Shown piece by piece: positions 7,323-17,054 of a DNA stretch of 56,254 nucleotides; the stretch's first letter is position 1, and the number at the start of each line of letters is the position of its first letter. The notes under the pieces were generated by a model. The model ran no database searches. It was not told the origin of the DNA and was given only the letters and a program-made list of their open reading frames with translations. The stretch comes from Clostridia bacterium. GTDB lineage: Bacteria; Bacillota; Clostridia; UBA1212; UBA1255. The DNA lies in contig JAFZSK010000006.1 of the NCBI GenBank assembly GCA_017620915.1, positions 1-56,254 of the forward strand, written 5' to 3'. A program made the translations under genes and the position numbers.

Positions 7323-9865
7323 GAGTCACACACGGCAGAAAACGCGGCCTGATAAAGAAAAGTGTGCTGCTGCTCGCCGCGGCGCTGCTTATATGCATCG
7401 TATTGACCGGCTGCAGCGGTCTGAAACTGAAAAATGCCTCGTTTGAGAAGGGCAAAGGCGAACTGATCGACGGCTGGAGCATAAACAACTACGAGCGCTC
7501 GGCCGGCGACGATACCGCGCTGGCGCCGGTGATCAGCGACGGCGGCTACAGCGGCAAATGCGTGAAGATCGACAACAACGTCCGCAACGACGTCCGCGTA
7601 TATCAAAAGATCAAGGTCAGTAAAAACAGCTACTACCTGGTGAGCTGCATGGTAAAGATCGAAGGCGAGATCGACGCAGAACTGGCGGAAGGCGAGAAGG
7701 GCGCGGGCTTCAACATCTCCGCGATCCGGGCCTCCCAGCGCTCCGCGGCGCTGTACACCACCGGCGGCGAGTGGCAGGAGTATTCGGCATACATTAAGAC
7801 CGGCAAAGACCAGACTTCTTCGGAACTCAGCATCGGCGTAGGCGGCTACAGCGCGGAGTCGAAGGGCGTGGCGTACATTGACAACATCACGGTCAAGAAA
7901 GTATCCTCGCTGCCCGACGGCGCGGCCGCGGTGAACGTTGAAATTGCCGACAGCAGTTCTAAATCAGACGCGCCGAAGACCAGCGTGTGGTTCAAGGCGC
8001 TGTTCGTGGCATTGTCCGCGGCGCTGCTCGTGTTCGTGATCCTGGTGATCAAAAAGCACGACGAAGAACAGTTCAAACTGAAACAGCCCCTCAGTGAAGC
8101 GCCGGTGAAGCTTAAGCGCCTGGATGTGATACTGATCTGCGCGCTCACGCTGGTGACCGGCGTGGCTTCATTCTACAAACTGGGCAACGCCCACGGCGCC
8201 GAATCCTTCTGGAAACCCGTCGAGTACGGCGAGAGCGTGACTGTGGAATTCGATGAGGTCAAAAAAGTCAGCCGCACCACGTATCTGCCCAACATTCCCG
8301 CCAGCGGGTCGGGCACCTACTCCGTGGAATACGAGCAGACCGACGGCGCGGGGGATTACGTGAAGGCCTTCAGCTTTTCGCGCTCCGACAGCGATCCGCC
8401 GGAGTTCTTCGAGTGGAAGCTCAACAACACGTCCTTCACCACCCGCCGCGTGCGCGTGACGTGCCAGATCAAGGGCCTGGCGCTCAATGAGATGGCGTTC
8501 TGGGAGAAAGTTGACAACAAATACGTTCAGATCAACGTAAAAGTGATCGACCGCGTAAACGGCACCAACACGGAAAACATTCCGGACAGGCTGTTCGATG
8601 AACAGCAGGAGGCGCAGGCGTTCCGCACATACGAGAACGGCACGTATTTCGATGAGATCTATTTCCCGCGCACCGCGTACGAACACATCAACGGACTGAA
8701 CATTTACGAATGGACGCACCCGCCGCTGGGCAAGACGCTGATCTCCGTGGGTATCCGCATCTTCGGCATGAACCCCTTCGGCTGGCGCTTCATGGGTACG
8801 CTGATGGGCGTGCTGCTGGTGCCGATACTGTATCTGTTCGCGCTTAAACTGTTGAAACGCTCAAATTTTGCGTTCATCGCGGCGTTCCTGATGGCGTTCG
8901 ATTTTATGCGGACCTCCCAGACGCGATTGGCCACGATCGACACGTACTCGGTATTCTTTACGGTACTGATGTACTACTTCATGTATGATTATTTTACGAG
9001 ACGGTCGTACGATCTGCCGTTCTTCAAGTCGCTGCTGCCCCTGCTGCTGAGCGGCATCTGCTTCGGTCTCGGCGCGGCGTGCAAGTGGACGAGCATCTAC
9101 TCCGGGGTGGGACTGGCGATATTGTTCTTCGCGGCCAAGATCTCCGAAGCGGCGGATGTCAATGCCGGCAGGAAACGATTCAGCAATAAGAATAACTGGT
9201 TCCTGACTAATTTCCTGCCTACGTGCGGCTGCTGCATCATATTTTTCATATTGATCCCGGCGGCAATATATACGCTTTCCTACCTGCCGTACATGGCCTC
9301 GAATCCGGACAAGACGCTCTGGAAAGTCATGTTGGACAATCAGAAAGCGATGTACAATTACCACTCCGGCCTCAACTCTACGCACCCGTACCAGTCTTCC
9401 TGGTACTCCTGGATCCTCGATCTGCGGCCGATCTATTACTACTCCAGCGGCGACGCGGGCCTCGCGTCCGGCATGCGCGCTTCGGTAGCATCCTTCGGCA
9501 ACCCGGCGATCTGGTGGGTCGGCCTGGCCACGCTGCCGGTGGCGGTATACTTTACCTGGAAGCGCCGCGAACGCGGCATGCTGGTGGCCTTCATCGGCTA
9601 CGCCTGCCAGCTGTTCCCGTGGATCCTGGTGACGCGCTGCACATTTATTTACCACTACTTCACTTCCGTGCCGTTCCTGATCATTATGCTGGTGTATGTG
9701 ATCAAGTGCCTATACGAGGACAAGGTGATCGGCAAGCCCACGATCTTCATCTACATGGGCATCGTGCTCCTGCTGTACATCCTGTTCTATCCGGTATTGA
9801 CGGCAATACCCGTGAAGGACTCCTACATTTCCGACCTGCGCTGGTTCAATTCGTGGTCGTTCTGA
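7319..9865 (+). CDS. protein O-mannosyltransferase-like GT39 enzyme with lipobox and CBM-like domain
   Basis: The 848-residue protein starts with a hydrophobic segment ending in VLTGC (Cys32), a lipobox. A CBM4/9-like beta-sandwich follows (about 36-195, NASFEKGKGELIDGW to YIDNITVKK), then a membrane helix at 224-244. A second extracytoplasmic domain (about 295-400) precedes the GT-C core. The core has TYFDEIYF (Asp445-Glu446), the acidic pair typical of the PMT family, and HPPLGK (467-472), its second hallmark. PMT enzymes move mannose from polyprenyl-phosphate to Ser or Thr of exported proteins. The preceding gene overlaps by ATGA. The family call is strong; mannose as donor sugar is inferred. 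Confidence 0.85.
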   Translation: MRVTHGRKRGLIKKSVLLLAAALLICIVLTGCSGLKLKNASFEKGKGELIDGWSINNYERSAGDDTALAPVISDGGYSGKCVKIDNNVRNDVRVYQKIKVSKNSYYLVSCMVKIEGEIDAELAEGEKGAGFNISAIRASQRSAALYTTGGEWQEYSAYIKTGKDQTSSELSIGVGGYSAESKGVAYIDNITVKKVSSLPDGAAAVNVEIADSSSKSDAPKTSVWFKALFVALSAALLVFVILVIKKHDEEQFKLKQPLSEAPVKLKRLDVILICALTLVTGVASFYKLGNAHGAESFWKPVEYGESVTVEFDEVKKVSRTTYLPNIPASGSGTYSVEYEQTDGAGDYVKAFSFSRSDSDPPEFFEWKLNNTSFTTRRVRVTCQIKGLALNEMAFWEKVDNKYVQINVKVIDRVNGTNTENIPDRLFDEQQEAQAFRTYENGTYFDEIYFPRTAYEHINGLNIYEWTHPPLGKTLISVGIRIFGMNPFGWRFMGTLMGVLLVPILYLFALKLLKRSNFAFIAAFLMAFDFMRTSQTRLATIDTYSVFFTVLMYYFMYDYFTRRSYDLPFFKSLLPLLLSGICFGLGAACKWTSIYSGVGLAILFFAAKISEAADVNAGRKRFSNKNNWFLTNFLPTCGCCIIFFILIPAAIYTLSYLPYMASNPDKTLWKVMLDNQKAMYNYHSGLNSTHPYQSSWYSWILDLRPIYYYSSGDAGLASGMRASVASFGNPAIWWVGLATLPVAVYFTWKRRERGMLVAFIGYACQLFPWILVTRCTFIYHYFTSVPFLIIMLVYVIKCLYEDKVIGKPTIFIYMGIVLLLYILFYPVLTAIPVKDSYISDLRWFNSWSF

Positions 9866-9869
9866 CAAT

Positions 9870-9898
9870 TTGACACTTTAGCGCGGATTTGCTATACT
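9870..9898 (+). promoter_or_regulatory. promoter of the GT2 glycosyltransferase gene
   Basis: TTGACA (9870-9875) and TATACT (9893-9898) are 17 bases apart. The promoter starts directly after the stop of the PMT-like gene, so the GT2 and CotH genes can be transcribed independently. Confidence 0.75.
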
Positions 9899-9940
9899 TC
9901 CGGCACGGATATTGACCGCTATTTGAGAGAAGGTGCAGAT

Positions 9941-10927
9941 TTGGAGACTGAAAAGACTGACGGCATCGTATGCAGTGTCGTTGTCCCGCTATACAATGAA
10001 GAAGAGGTAATAGGCGAGAGCTATAAACGGCTCACGGCGGTGATGGAGGGCGAAGGCATCTCCTACGAGCTGATAATGGTCAACGACGGCAGCCGCGACC
10101 GCACGGAGGAACTTGCCCGTGCCATCTGTACCGCGGACAAACGCGTGAAGCTGATCAATTTTGCCCGCAATTTCGGCCACCAGACCGCCATTACCGCCGG
10201 CATGGACGCGGCGGGGGGACTATGCGTGGTGGTTATTGACGCCGACCTCCAGGACCCGCCGGAAGTGATCCCGGAAATGCTGGCCAAGTGGCGCGAGGGC
10301 ATCGACGTCGTATACGGCAAGCGCATCTCCCGCGAAGGCGAGACGTTCTTCAAAAAATTCACTGCCAAAACGTTCTATCGGACGCTCAATAAAATGACCG
10401 ACGTGGACATCCCGGTGGATACCGGCGATTTCCGCCTGATCGACCGCAAGGTCAAAGACGCACTTCTGCAGGTCCGGGAGCATAACCGCTATGTGCGCGG
10501 CATCGTCAGCTGGCTGGGCTTCAAGACCGCCCCGGTGGAGTTTGAACGTAAAAAGCGCTTCGCCGGCACCACCAAATATCCGCTCAAAAAGATGCTGAAA
10601 CTCGCAAAGGACGCGCTGCTGTCCTTCTCCTTCAAACCGCTCAAGCTGGCTATGGGCACGGGGATATTCCTGTCCGCCGCCAGCGTGATCTACCTCATAG
10701 TGGCGCTTATCCTGGGGCTCTGCGGCGTGCTGGGAAGCACCGGCATGCTGTTCGTGGTCCTGGCGATCGCGCTGTTCTTCCAGGGCCTTACACTGATCTA
10801 CATGGGCGTGCAGAACGAATATATGGCGCGCATGTATGACGAGACACGCGACCGTCCGTTGTATTTGATCCGTGACCGGGTCAATTTCGACGAACACAAC
10901 GACGCTTCGCCACCGCTGCGGCATTGA
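9941..10927 (+). CDS. polyprenyl-phosphate mannose synthase-like GT2 glycosyltransferase
   Basis: This 328-residue GT2 enzyme has CSVVVPLYNEEEVI near the N-terminus, VNDGSRDRT, the metal-binding DADLQDPPE, and DTGDFRLIDRKV. It ends with two membrane helices (about 232-252 and 265-290), as in the DPM1/GtrB group. Members move a sugar from a nucleotide donor to undecaprenyl- or dolichyl-phosphate on the cytoplasmic face. That lipid-linked sugar is the donor used by GT-C enzymes such as the two encoded upstream, so the three genes form a coherent pathway. The TTG at 9941 was chosen because AGAAGG lies seven bases upstream. Sugar identity is not determined. Confidence 0.85.
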   Translation: METEKTDGIVCSVVVPLYNEEEVIGESYKRLTAVMEGEGISYELIMVNDGSRDRTEELARAICTADKRVKLINFARNFGHQTAITAGMDAAGGLCVVVIDADLQDPPEVIPEMLAKWREGIDVVYGKRISREGETFFKKFTAKTFYRTLNKMTDVDIPVDTGDFRLIDRKVKDALLQVREHNRYVRGIVSWLGFKTAPVEFERKKRFAGTTKYPLKKMLKLAKDALLSFSFKPLKLAMGTGIFLSAASVIYLIVALILGLCGVLGSTGMLFVVLAIALFFQGLTLIYMGVQNEYMARMYDETRDRPLYLIRDRVNFDEHNDASPPLRH

Positions 10928-10959
10928 CCGCGCGGCAGGCGCCGTCAACGTACCTGCCT

Positions 10960-13900
10960 ATGATTCACCGTGACAACAAACAGATTACCGCGTTTGCGGT
11001 GCGGGGAAGAGCGCTGACGGCGCTCTTCGCGGTGCTGCTGCTTTGCATTGCCTTCATATCCTGCACCGGCAGCCGCAGCGATACGCCGCGTGGAACGCCC
11101 GTTGAGACCGCAAGCGGCGCGGAAGAGACCGCGCCCGTTCCCACTGACGAGCCCACTGCGGGTCCCACCGAAGAACCCACCGAAGAACCTGCGCCCCAAA
11201 AGCCGGCGGCGGGAGTGGAACTGTCTCACCCGGGCGGTTTCTACGCGGAAGCGATCGAGCTGTCAATGACCGCGGCGGAAGGCTATACGATCTATTACAC
11301 CACCGACGGCACCAAACCCACGACAGAGTCGAAACAGTATACCGGGCCGGTGAGCCTGGCCGACAGCCAGAGGCGCAACGCGGGCACATTTACCAAAAAT
11401 CTGTGCACGCTGATGGGTTATCCGTCGCCGGCGAGCCGCATGCCGAAAGGCCGCGTGATCCGCGCCGTGGCCGTATCGCCCGAAGGCGAGTATACGACGG
11501 AAGCGTTCGAAACATATCTGATCTGGCCCGACGGCGCCGCGTTGTACGACGCGCCGATAGTGTCGCTGTTCGTTGACAGCGGCGGCTTCGACGGCAAGAC
11601 CGGTATCTACTTTACCACGATGCAGCACCCCTTTGACACCAAACCGCGCGCGGTGGCGTACTGTCAGATATTCGACGAAGCCGGCAAAGAACGCGCTGGG
11701 CAGTGGATCGAGATCTCGCTCTCGGGCAACGGCTCTCTGGGCAACCTTCAGAAATCCATCCGCCTGTATTTTAAGAGCGACGCCAACCCGGATATTACGG
11801 ACAATCCCGGCAAACTCCGATACGATATTTTCCGCGGCGAGGCCAAAGATTCCAACGGCAAGGTGATCAAGACCTACAAGCGCCTGATGATGCGCAACGC
11901 GGGCAACGACGCCGTAGGCTCCTTTATGTCCGACCGGGTGAGTCAGAAGCTGAGCGCGATGCTGGGCTATGTAGACTACCAGGAGGCCCGCTCCGTGATC
12001 GTGCTGATCAACGGCGAACTCTGGGGCACGTACAATATGCGCGAACGCTTCGGTGCCAAATATTTCGAGGCGCATTACGGCGTTCTGGAAGAAAATTTCG
12101 CCATGCTGGAGGCGCCCACGCCGCTTAAGACCGGCAACGGCAACAGCCCCTACGAGCTCACCGACGGCACGGAGCAGGATTTGAAGGACTGGGAAGCGCT
12201 GGTCAAGCTCATTACCCGCAAGGACATGTCCAATGCGGAAAATTACTCTCAGGTAACGGCGCAGCTGGATGTCGACAGCCTCATCAGCGTGATGATCGCC
12301 CATATGTACCTGTGCAACGGCGACTTCCCCTGGAACAACGTAAAAGTCTGGCGCTGCAATTCCGACAAGGATCCCAGCCGGCTGGATACGCGCTGGCGTT
12401 TCGTGGTGATGGACATGGACGGCGGACTGATCTCCGACTACAATTCCAACATGTTTGCCCACGCGCTGAACAACAACACCATTCTGGGCGCCGTTACCGT
12501 CAGTCTGCTGAAGAACGACGAGTTCAAGCAGAAATTCATTGACCGCTGCGTGTACGCGGCGGAAGTCGTATTCACCCCGGAGCGCTGCCTTGAGGTGATC
12601 AACAGCACCGTGACGGAGATGGAAAAACCCATCCAGGCGAACTTCCTGCGCTGGAAGGAAGCCGGCGCCAGTGAAAGCACCTGGAAATCCAAGATCGATT
12701 ATATGAAGCAGTTTGCCTCCCGCCGCGGCGAGATCTGGCTGGAGCAGCTGTACGCGTATTTCGGCATCACGCGCACCGCGGCCGTGGCGTCCTTCGATCC
12801 CAACGCTGTATCGCTCCAGCTCAACGGAAAATCCGTCAAAAACGGCGATAAGATCGTACTGGGCACATACGCCGGAGCAGGGGATACACATACCGTACGC
12901 TACGCTGTGTCGCCTAAAAGCGGGTATAAACTGGACTGCGTCATCGTCACCGACGTACGCGGCCGGCAGCAGTTCCTGACCGCGGCGGAAGGCGAGGCCG
13001 AAGTGAGCGGCGAGAGCACGATCACCGTCTGCGTGGTCAAGACCGGCACGGTGCTGAGCACCACGCCGAATATGTCCGCAGGCGGCTCCGAACTGTTCGT
13101 AGTCACCGCGAACGGCGAGCTGTATGCCTGGGGCAACAACAGTACGAGCGCCATGAGCATCGCAGCCGGCATCTATTCGAAACCGGTCAAACTGCTCACC
13201 GGCGTCAAGGCGGTATACACCGCGCAGGGCGGCAGCACCGGCGATCTGCCGTTCACGTACGTGCTCATGCTGGACGGCCGGGTGTTGTCCGCGGGGGACA
13301 ATACATACAGCCAGCTGGCTCGCACCGGTTCGGGCAGCGTATTCAGGCAGATCAAAGTCCCCGCCGGCGGCAAGGTCAAAGATATCAGTCTGGGTTACGA
13401 CCATGCGCTGCTGATCATGGAAGACGGCACGCTGTGGGGCATCGGCAACAACGCGTACGGCCAGCTGGGCGATACCGGCTCGGAAAAGAGCATCAACTGG
13501 ATCAAGCTGGCGAGCAGCGTTGTCAGCGCCGCCGCGGGCCGCCGCCACACACTGTACGTAACGGCTGACGGTGCGCTGTACGCGCTCGGCGACAACCGCT
13601 GGAGCAAGCTCAGCTCTACCGCGCCGGAGAAAATAACTACGCCGTACAAACTTGCTTCAAATGCCCGGGCGGCGTTCGCCGGCGAGCATTCAGGATTGTA
13701 TATTGACCGCGACAACGTGCTGTACTACATCGGCACCCGCGCGGGCAACGTGAGCGACGGCGTCACGGGCACGCCGTGCCGGTTGTTCACCAACGTCGAG
13801 ACGGTCTCGATGCAGGAGGGGCACGCGCTGATATTGACCACGGACGGCACGCTTTACGGCTGGGGCGAGAACAGCTACGGCCAGGTGGATCCGGCCAAGA

Positions 13901-14085
13901 CCGCCACCCAGACCGTACCGGTGCTGATCTGCAAAAACTGCGTTTGTGCCGGAGCCGGTGCGGGCTTCAGCGCGTATATGGATGAAAGCGGCAAAATAAC
14001 GGTCTGGGGCGCCAATTCTTCCGGTATCGCGGGCAAAGGCGCCATTTCCGAAAAGATCCGCAATTCGGTGATCACACTCTCCTGA
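10960..14085 (+). CDS. CotH-kinase lipoprotein with seven RCC1 repeats
   Basis: The protein has a signal segment ending AFISC and a Thr/Glu/Pro-rich spacer. A chitobiase-C-like domain (about residues 85-175, with YYTTDGTKPTTES) precedes a CotH kinase domain (about 185-600). The CotH part includes KRLMMRNAGND, VLINGELWGTYNMRERF and FVVMDMDGGLISDYNSN; the last resembles the metal-binding region of spore-coat kinase CotH. The C-terminus (about 690-1035) holds seven RCC1-type repeats such as DGTLWGIGNNAYGQLGDTG and DGTLYGWGENSYGQVD, enough for a seven-bladed propeller. It would be anchored outside the membrane. No clear Shine-Dalgarno marks the start; ATG 10960 is a choice, and a TTG at 10924 overlapping the previous stop is possible. 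Confidence 0.85.
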   Translation: MIHRDNKQITAFAVRGRALTALFAVLLLCIAFISCTGSRSDTPRGTPVETASGAEETAPVPTDEPTAGPTEEPTEEPAPQKPAAGVELSHPGGFYAEAIELSMTAAEGYTIYYTTDGTKPTTESKQYTGPVSLADSQRRNAGTFTKNLCTLMGYPSPASRMPKGRVIRAVAVSPEGEYTTEAFETYLIWPDGAALYDAPIVSLFVDSGGFDGKTGIYFTTMQHPFDTKPRAVAYCQIFDEAGKERAGQWIEISLSGNGSLGNLQKSIRLYFKSDANPDITDNPGKLRYDIFRGEAKDSNGKVIKTYKRLMMRNAGNDAVGSFMSDRVSQKLSAMLGYVDYQEARSVIVLINGELWGTYNMRERFGAKYFEAHYGVLEENFAMLEAPTPLKTGNGNSPYELTDGTEQDLKDWEALVKLITRKDMSNAENYSQVTAQLDVDSLISVMIAHMYLCNGDFPWNNVKVWRCNSDKDPSRLDTRWRFVVMDMDGGLISDYNSNMFAHALNNNTILGAVTVSLLKNDEFKQKFIDRCVYAAEVVFTPERCLEVINSTVTEMEKPIQANFLRWKEAGASESTWKSKIDYMKQFASRRGEIWLEQLYAYFGITRTAAVASFDPNAVSLQLNGKSVKNGDKIVLGTYAGAGDTHTVRYAVSPKSGYKLDCVIVTDVRGRQQFLTAAEGEAEVSGESTITVCVVKTGTVLSTTPNMSAGGSELFVVTANGELYAWGNNSTSAMSIAAGIYSKPVKLLTGVKAVYTAQGGSTGDLPFTYVLMLDGRVLSAGDNTYSQLARTGSGSVFRQIKVPAGGKVKDISLGYDHALLIMEDGTLWGIGNNAYGQLGDTGSEKSINWIKLASSVVSAAAGRRHTLYVTADGALYALGDNRWSKLSSTAPEKITTPYKLASNARAAFAGEHSGLYIDRDNVLYYIGTRAGNVSDGVTGTPCRLFTNVETVSMQEGHALILTTDGTLYGWGENSYGQVDPAKTATQTVPVLICKNCVCAGAGAGFSAYMDESGKITVWGANSSGIAGKGAISEKIRNSVITLS

Positions 14086-14112
14086 TCATAATATTATAAA
14101 GGAGCCGGAATC

Positions 14113-15630
14113 ATGGAACAGAAGAAAAAATCGCTCAGGACCTTTTTACTGATCAGCAACATCGTCATCGCACTGATGTGCGTAGCGTCAATACTGGGCT
14201 ACCTGCTGATGCCCCTGGCGGCAGTTAAACTGACCGCGGAAATAGACCGCGACTTTATAACCGCGCTGAAGGATTCCGGCGCACTGGCGAACAGCGGCGC
14301 GCTGTTTTCGCCGGAATTGACGGTGCGCGGCGGGAACGAAGTGCTGCCGGATACACGGTTATTGTCCGGCTCCGGGTCGTCCGGGGGACAGATCAATCTG
14401 GGTGACGGCGTTGACCTTGAAATGATCGCGGCGGCACTGATCGAAGGCCTCGGCGACGAGAGTATAGATATATATGTGCGCTTTGAAATAACTCCTTTTG
14501 ACGCGCTGGGGTCGATCCCGATCTCCGATTCCGCCGCGGCGGAGATGCTGATCAGGCACAACGTAGACCGGATGACGGACGAACTGTTTATCCAGTATGA
14601 GGGCTCCAAACCGGCGATCACCCGCATGACCGCCTGCCTGCTGAAGGCTGTATCGGAGCAGGCCGTGGCCAACGGCTTCAAAGCGATGGAAAACATTGTC
14701 AGCGAGAAACTGGGGTACGAAGACGCGGCGGAATTTGAAAAGTTCAGCGAGCGGATCGGATTGTCCAACGGCTATGTAAAGGACGAGATCGGCGAACTGG
14801 TGGACGACATAGGCGAGGGCAAAATGACTCCCGAGGATATTGCCGCCCGGGCGGTGGCGATCTACACCGGCGTGTTCGAACTTGCCAAAGCGGATGATGA
14901 TTACGGAGCGACGGTGACTGAGCGCTTCGAATACGACCCGGACCAGTTCTACAACGGGATACTGGACTGGATCAATAACGCGGAGATCACGGACGACAGC
15001 GGCCACGTTTCGCTGGATTCCGCCGCGGATCAGGCATTGTTCGGCGATATTTCCAAGCTGATCCCCGACGTGGAAGAGGAAGATCTGCACGTTCAGCATC
15101 AGAGCAACGCGGCAGGCACAACGGACGCTTCGGAACCGTACGGCTGGGCAGCGTCAACTTCCGGCGGCAATAAGTCCATCGAACAGCAAAAAGAAGAAAC
15201 AAAAGCAATGGTGAAAAACAAGCTGATGGAGACGCTGACCGCAGATAATATGACAGGCGCGTATAAAGCCATCCATATTATGATGATCGTTGCCGCGGCG
15301 CTGCTGCTGGTGGCGATCCTGTCCTGGTTCTATCTGCTGATCAAGATCCTGCTTAAACTCGGCAGACCCAACCCCGGCGTCACGCTTTGGGTACCCATCG
15401 TATTCGGCTGGTCGCTGATCAGCCTGGTGGCGCTCTTCCCGAGAATACCGTTTAAGATCCTGAATAATTTAGTCCCGGGCAACTTTAACGATACTGTCCG
15501 CCAGCTGGCATCGCACCTGTTCCTGCGTTTTGCCACCGGCGGTCTGATCGCGGCGATCTGCGGTATCGTGCTGTTCATATTCTCATTTGTGTATGCGTCT
15601 AAACGGCGGCAGCTGAATACGATGATCTGA
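14113..15630 (+). CDS. unrecognised membrane protein with large extracytoplasmic domain
   Basis: I do not recognise this 505-residue protein. One membrane helix lies near residues 12-36 (FLLISNIVIALMCVASILGY). A mostly helical, acidic region of about 340 residues follows, then three helices near 380-410, 420-445 and 465-495. The topology suggests a large loop outside the cell between the first and second helices. The ATG at 14113 follows AAAGGAG. It begins 27 bases after the CotH-RCC1 gene on the same strand, so it may belong to that locus. No catalytic motif was found. Confidence 0.75.
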   Translation: MEQKKKSLRTFLLISNIVIALMCVASILGYLLMPLAAVKLTAEIDRDFITALKDSGALANSGALFSPELTVRGGNEVLPDTRLLSGSGSSGGQINLGDGVDLEMIAAALIEGLGDESIDIYVRFEITPFDALGSIPISDSAAAEMLIRHNVDRMTDELFIQYEGSKPAITRMTACLLKAVSEQAVANGFKAMENIVSEKLGYEDAAEFEKFSERIGLSNGYVKDEIGELVDDIGEGKMTPEDIAARAVAIYTGVFELAKADDDYGATVTERFEYDPDQFYNGILDWINNAEITDDSGHVSLDSAADQALFGDISKLIPDVEEEDLHVQHQSNAAGTTDASEPYGWAASTSGGNKSIEQQKEETKAMVKNKLMETLTADNMTGAYKAIHIMMIVAAALLLVAILSWFYLLIKILLKLGRPNPGVTLWVPIVFGWSLISLVALFPRIPFKILNNLVPGNFNDTVRQLASHLFLRFATGGLIAAICGIVLFIFSFVYASKRRQLNTMI

Positions 15631-15663
15631 ACGATGGCTTAACGGGCAGACTCAAAAAGACTC

Positions 15664-15692
15664 GTGACAACAGACAGTTTTTATGGTAAACT
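15664..15692 (+). promoter_or_regulatory. likely promoter for the 15723 gene
   Basis: GTGACA (15664-15669) and TAAACT (15687-15692) are 17 bases apart, about 30 bases before the start codon. Confidence 0.45.
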
Positions 15693-15722
15693 AAGATAGT
15701 TTCAGGAAAGGAATGGAGCTCT

Positions 15723-17009
15723 ATGGTAGATAAAACTATTTTCTCTGTCAACGACAGCAATCTTTCTATGCGTATACAGCAGGCCGAGGTCTATCTTAAG
15801 GAATTCGAAGCCGAGGTCCGCCGCGCGAACGGCGCGACCGGAGTCTTCCGCTCGAAGGAGGACGCTCTGGGCCGCATCAAGATCCTGCAGGAATTTGCTC
15901 CGGATGATCCCCGTGTCAAGGAAATGTTCGATAGGGCCAAACGCTGCCTCATGGGCTCGCTCGGCAATTTCTTCGACGTCACCGCCGACATGACAGTATA
16001 TCTTGAAAACGAGGAAAACATCCGAAAGCTTTATGCCGAAAAGAGCGAGAAAGCGTGGAACGCGCTGCTCGAGCAGTATAAAGGCAAACTTCTTGAGAAG
16101 GTCTACCCGGCTCCGGACGTGCAGGAAACGTCGCCCGAGGATATCGAAGATAAATACGTCGTGCTGGACGAGGTCCGCTACCCCGCAAACCAGTTTATGG
16201 GCGTAACGGGCGAATTCGTCCACGTGGGCAAGCGATCCACGGGCATGTATTTCGTCAAGATCGACGCCAGAAGCTGGCTCGGCCCCTATGAGGCCGTGAA
16301 ACGCTACCGGAGGCTGGTGGATACCACCATGATGGAAGTCGATAGCTGGACCGTTCTCGGCAAACTAAAGGAATTCACCATGGAGCTCCCTGAGGCCGGC
16401 GAGAAGAAGGTCGGACCTCCGGTCTTCGCGGTAGTTGTGGAGCCCGTCGCGCTGTACGTGCCAGGCCACGTGCTCGGCTTTTACGATAAGGAACGCGAAA
16501 ACAGCGGCTATTTCGTGGACGAGGAAGAGGTCGCCGCTATCAAAGAGAGCTGGTACACCGAGAAAAGTGTGCCGGACGACGTCACCCCCGAACGGCTTGT
16601 GGAGATCTTCCGCCAGGCCATCAAAGAGAAGAATTACGACCTTTATGTGGACTGCATCCAGCCCGAGCGGCGCAAGAATCCGACGCAGGAATCCCTGCTG
16701 CTCTACTATTGGGATCTGCACCAGGAGCGCTTCCACGGCGAATACGTGCATGCCGTAGTCCAGCCGGACGCCACCAAGATAACGGTCGTGAAAGGCTACA
16801 GCGACGAGAGCGGGCTGGAATCCTTCTTCCTGTCGCAGGAGGAGCAGCAGGCTATTGCCGCCAGATACGGCGAAAAGGTCGAATACGCTTCGGTGCAGAC
16901 CGTCGCGTTCGACAAGAACGGAAAACAGCTTGGAAGCCCGGTCAAGAGGAACCTGATCAGGACCAACAACGGCAGATGGTACATCCGCGATTACGAGATC
17001 CGGTTCTGA
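15723..17009 (+). CDS. hypothetical cytoplasmic protein
   Basis: This 428-residue protein has no signal peptide or membrane helix and matches no family I can name. The first 120 residues are predicted helical and charged (MRIQQAEVYLKEFEAEVRR). The middle and C-terminal parts alternate beta and helical segments, with TPERLVEIFRQAIKEKNYD and a final NNGRWYIRDYEIRF. The ending resembles the closing strand of an NTF2-like or SnoaL-like domain, but this is only a resemblance. GGAAAGGA precedes the ATG. The next gene follows after 45 bases and is probably cotranscribed. Confidence 0.75.
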   Translation: MVDKTIFSVNDSNLSMRIQQAEVYLKEFEAEVRRANGATGVFRSKEDALGRIKILQEFAPDDPRVKEMFDRAKRCLMGSLGNFFDVTADMTVYLENEENIRKLYAEKSEKAWNALLEQYKGKLLEKVYPAPDVQETSPEDIEDKYVVLDEVRYPANQFMGVTGEFVHVGKRSTGMYFVKIDARSWLGPYEAVKRYRRLVDTTMMEVDSWTVLGKLKEFTMELPEAGEKKVGPPVFAVVVEPVALYVPGHVLGFYDKERENSGYFVDEEEVAAIKESWYTEKSVPDDVTPERLVEIFRQAIKEKNYDLYVDCIQPERRKNPTQESLLLYYWDLHQERFHGEYVHAVVQPDATKITVVKGYSDESGLESFFLSQEEQQAIAARYGEKVEYASVQTVAFDKNGKQLGSPVKRNLIRTNNGRWYIRDYEIRF

Positions 17010-17054
17010 TCACAATAAAACGCACGGCAAATAACGAGTATCGGAGATAATAAC

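Noticed and set aside
11263-13548. 761-codon minus-strand open frame
   Set aside because: It is antisense to the CotH-RCC1 gene, lacks family motifs, and follows from the codon bias of the real gene.
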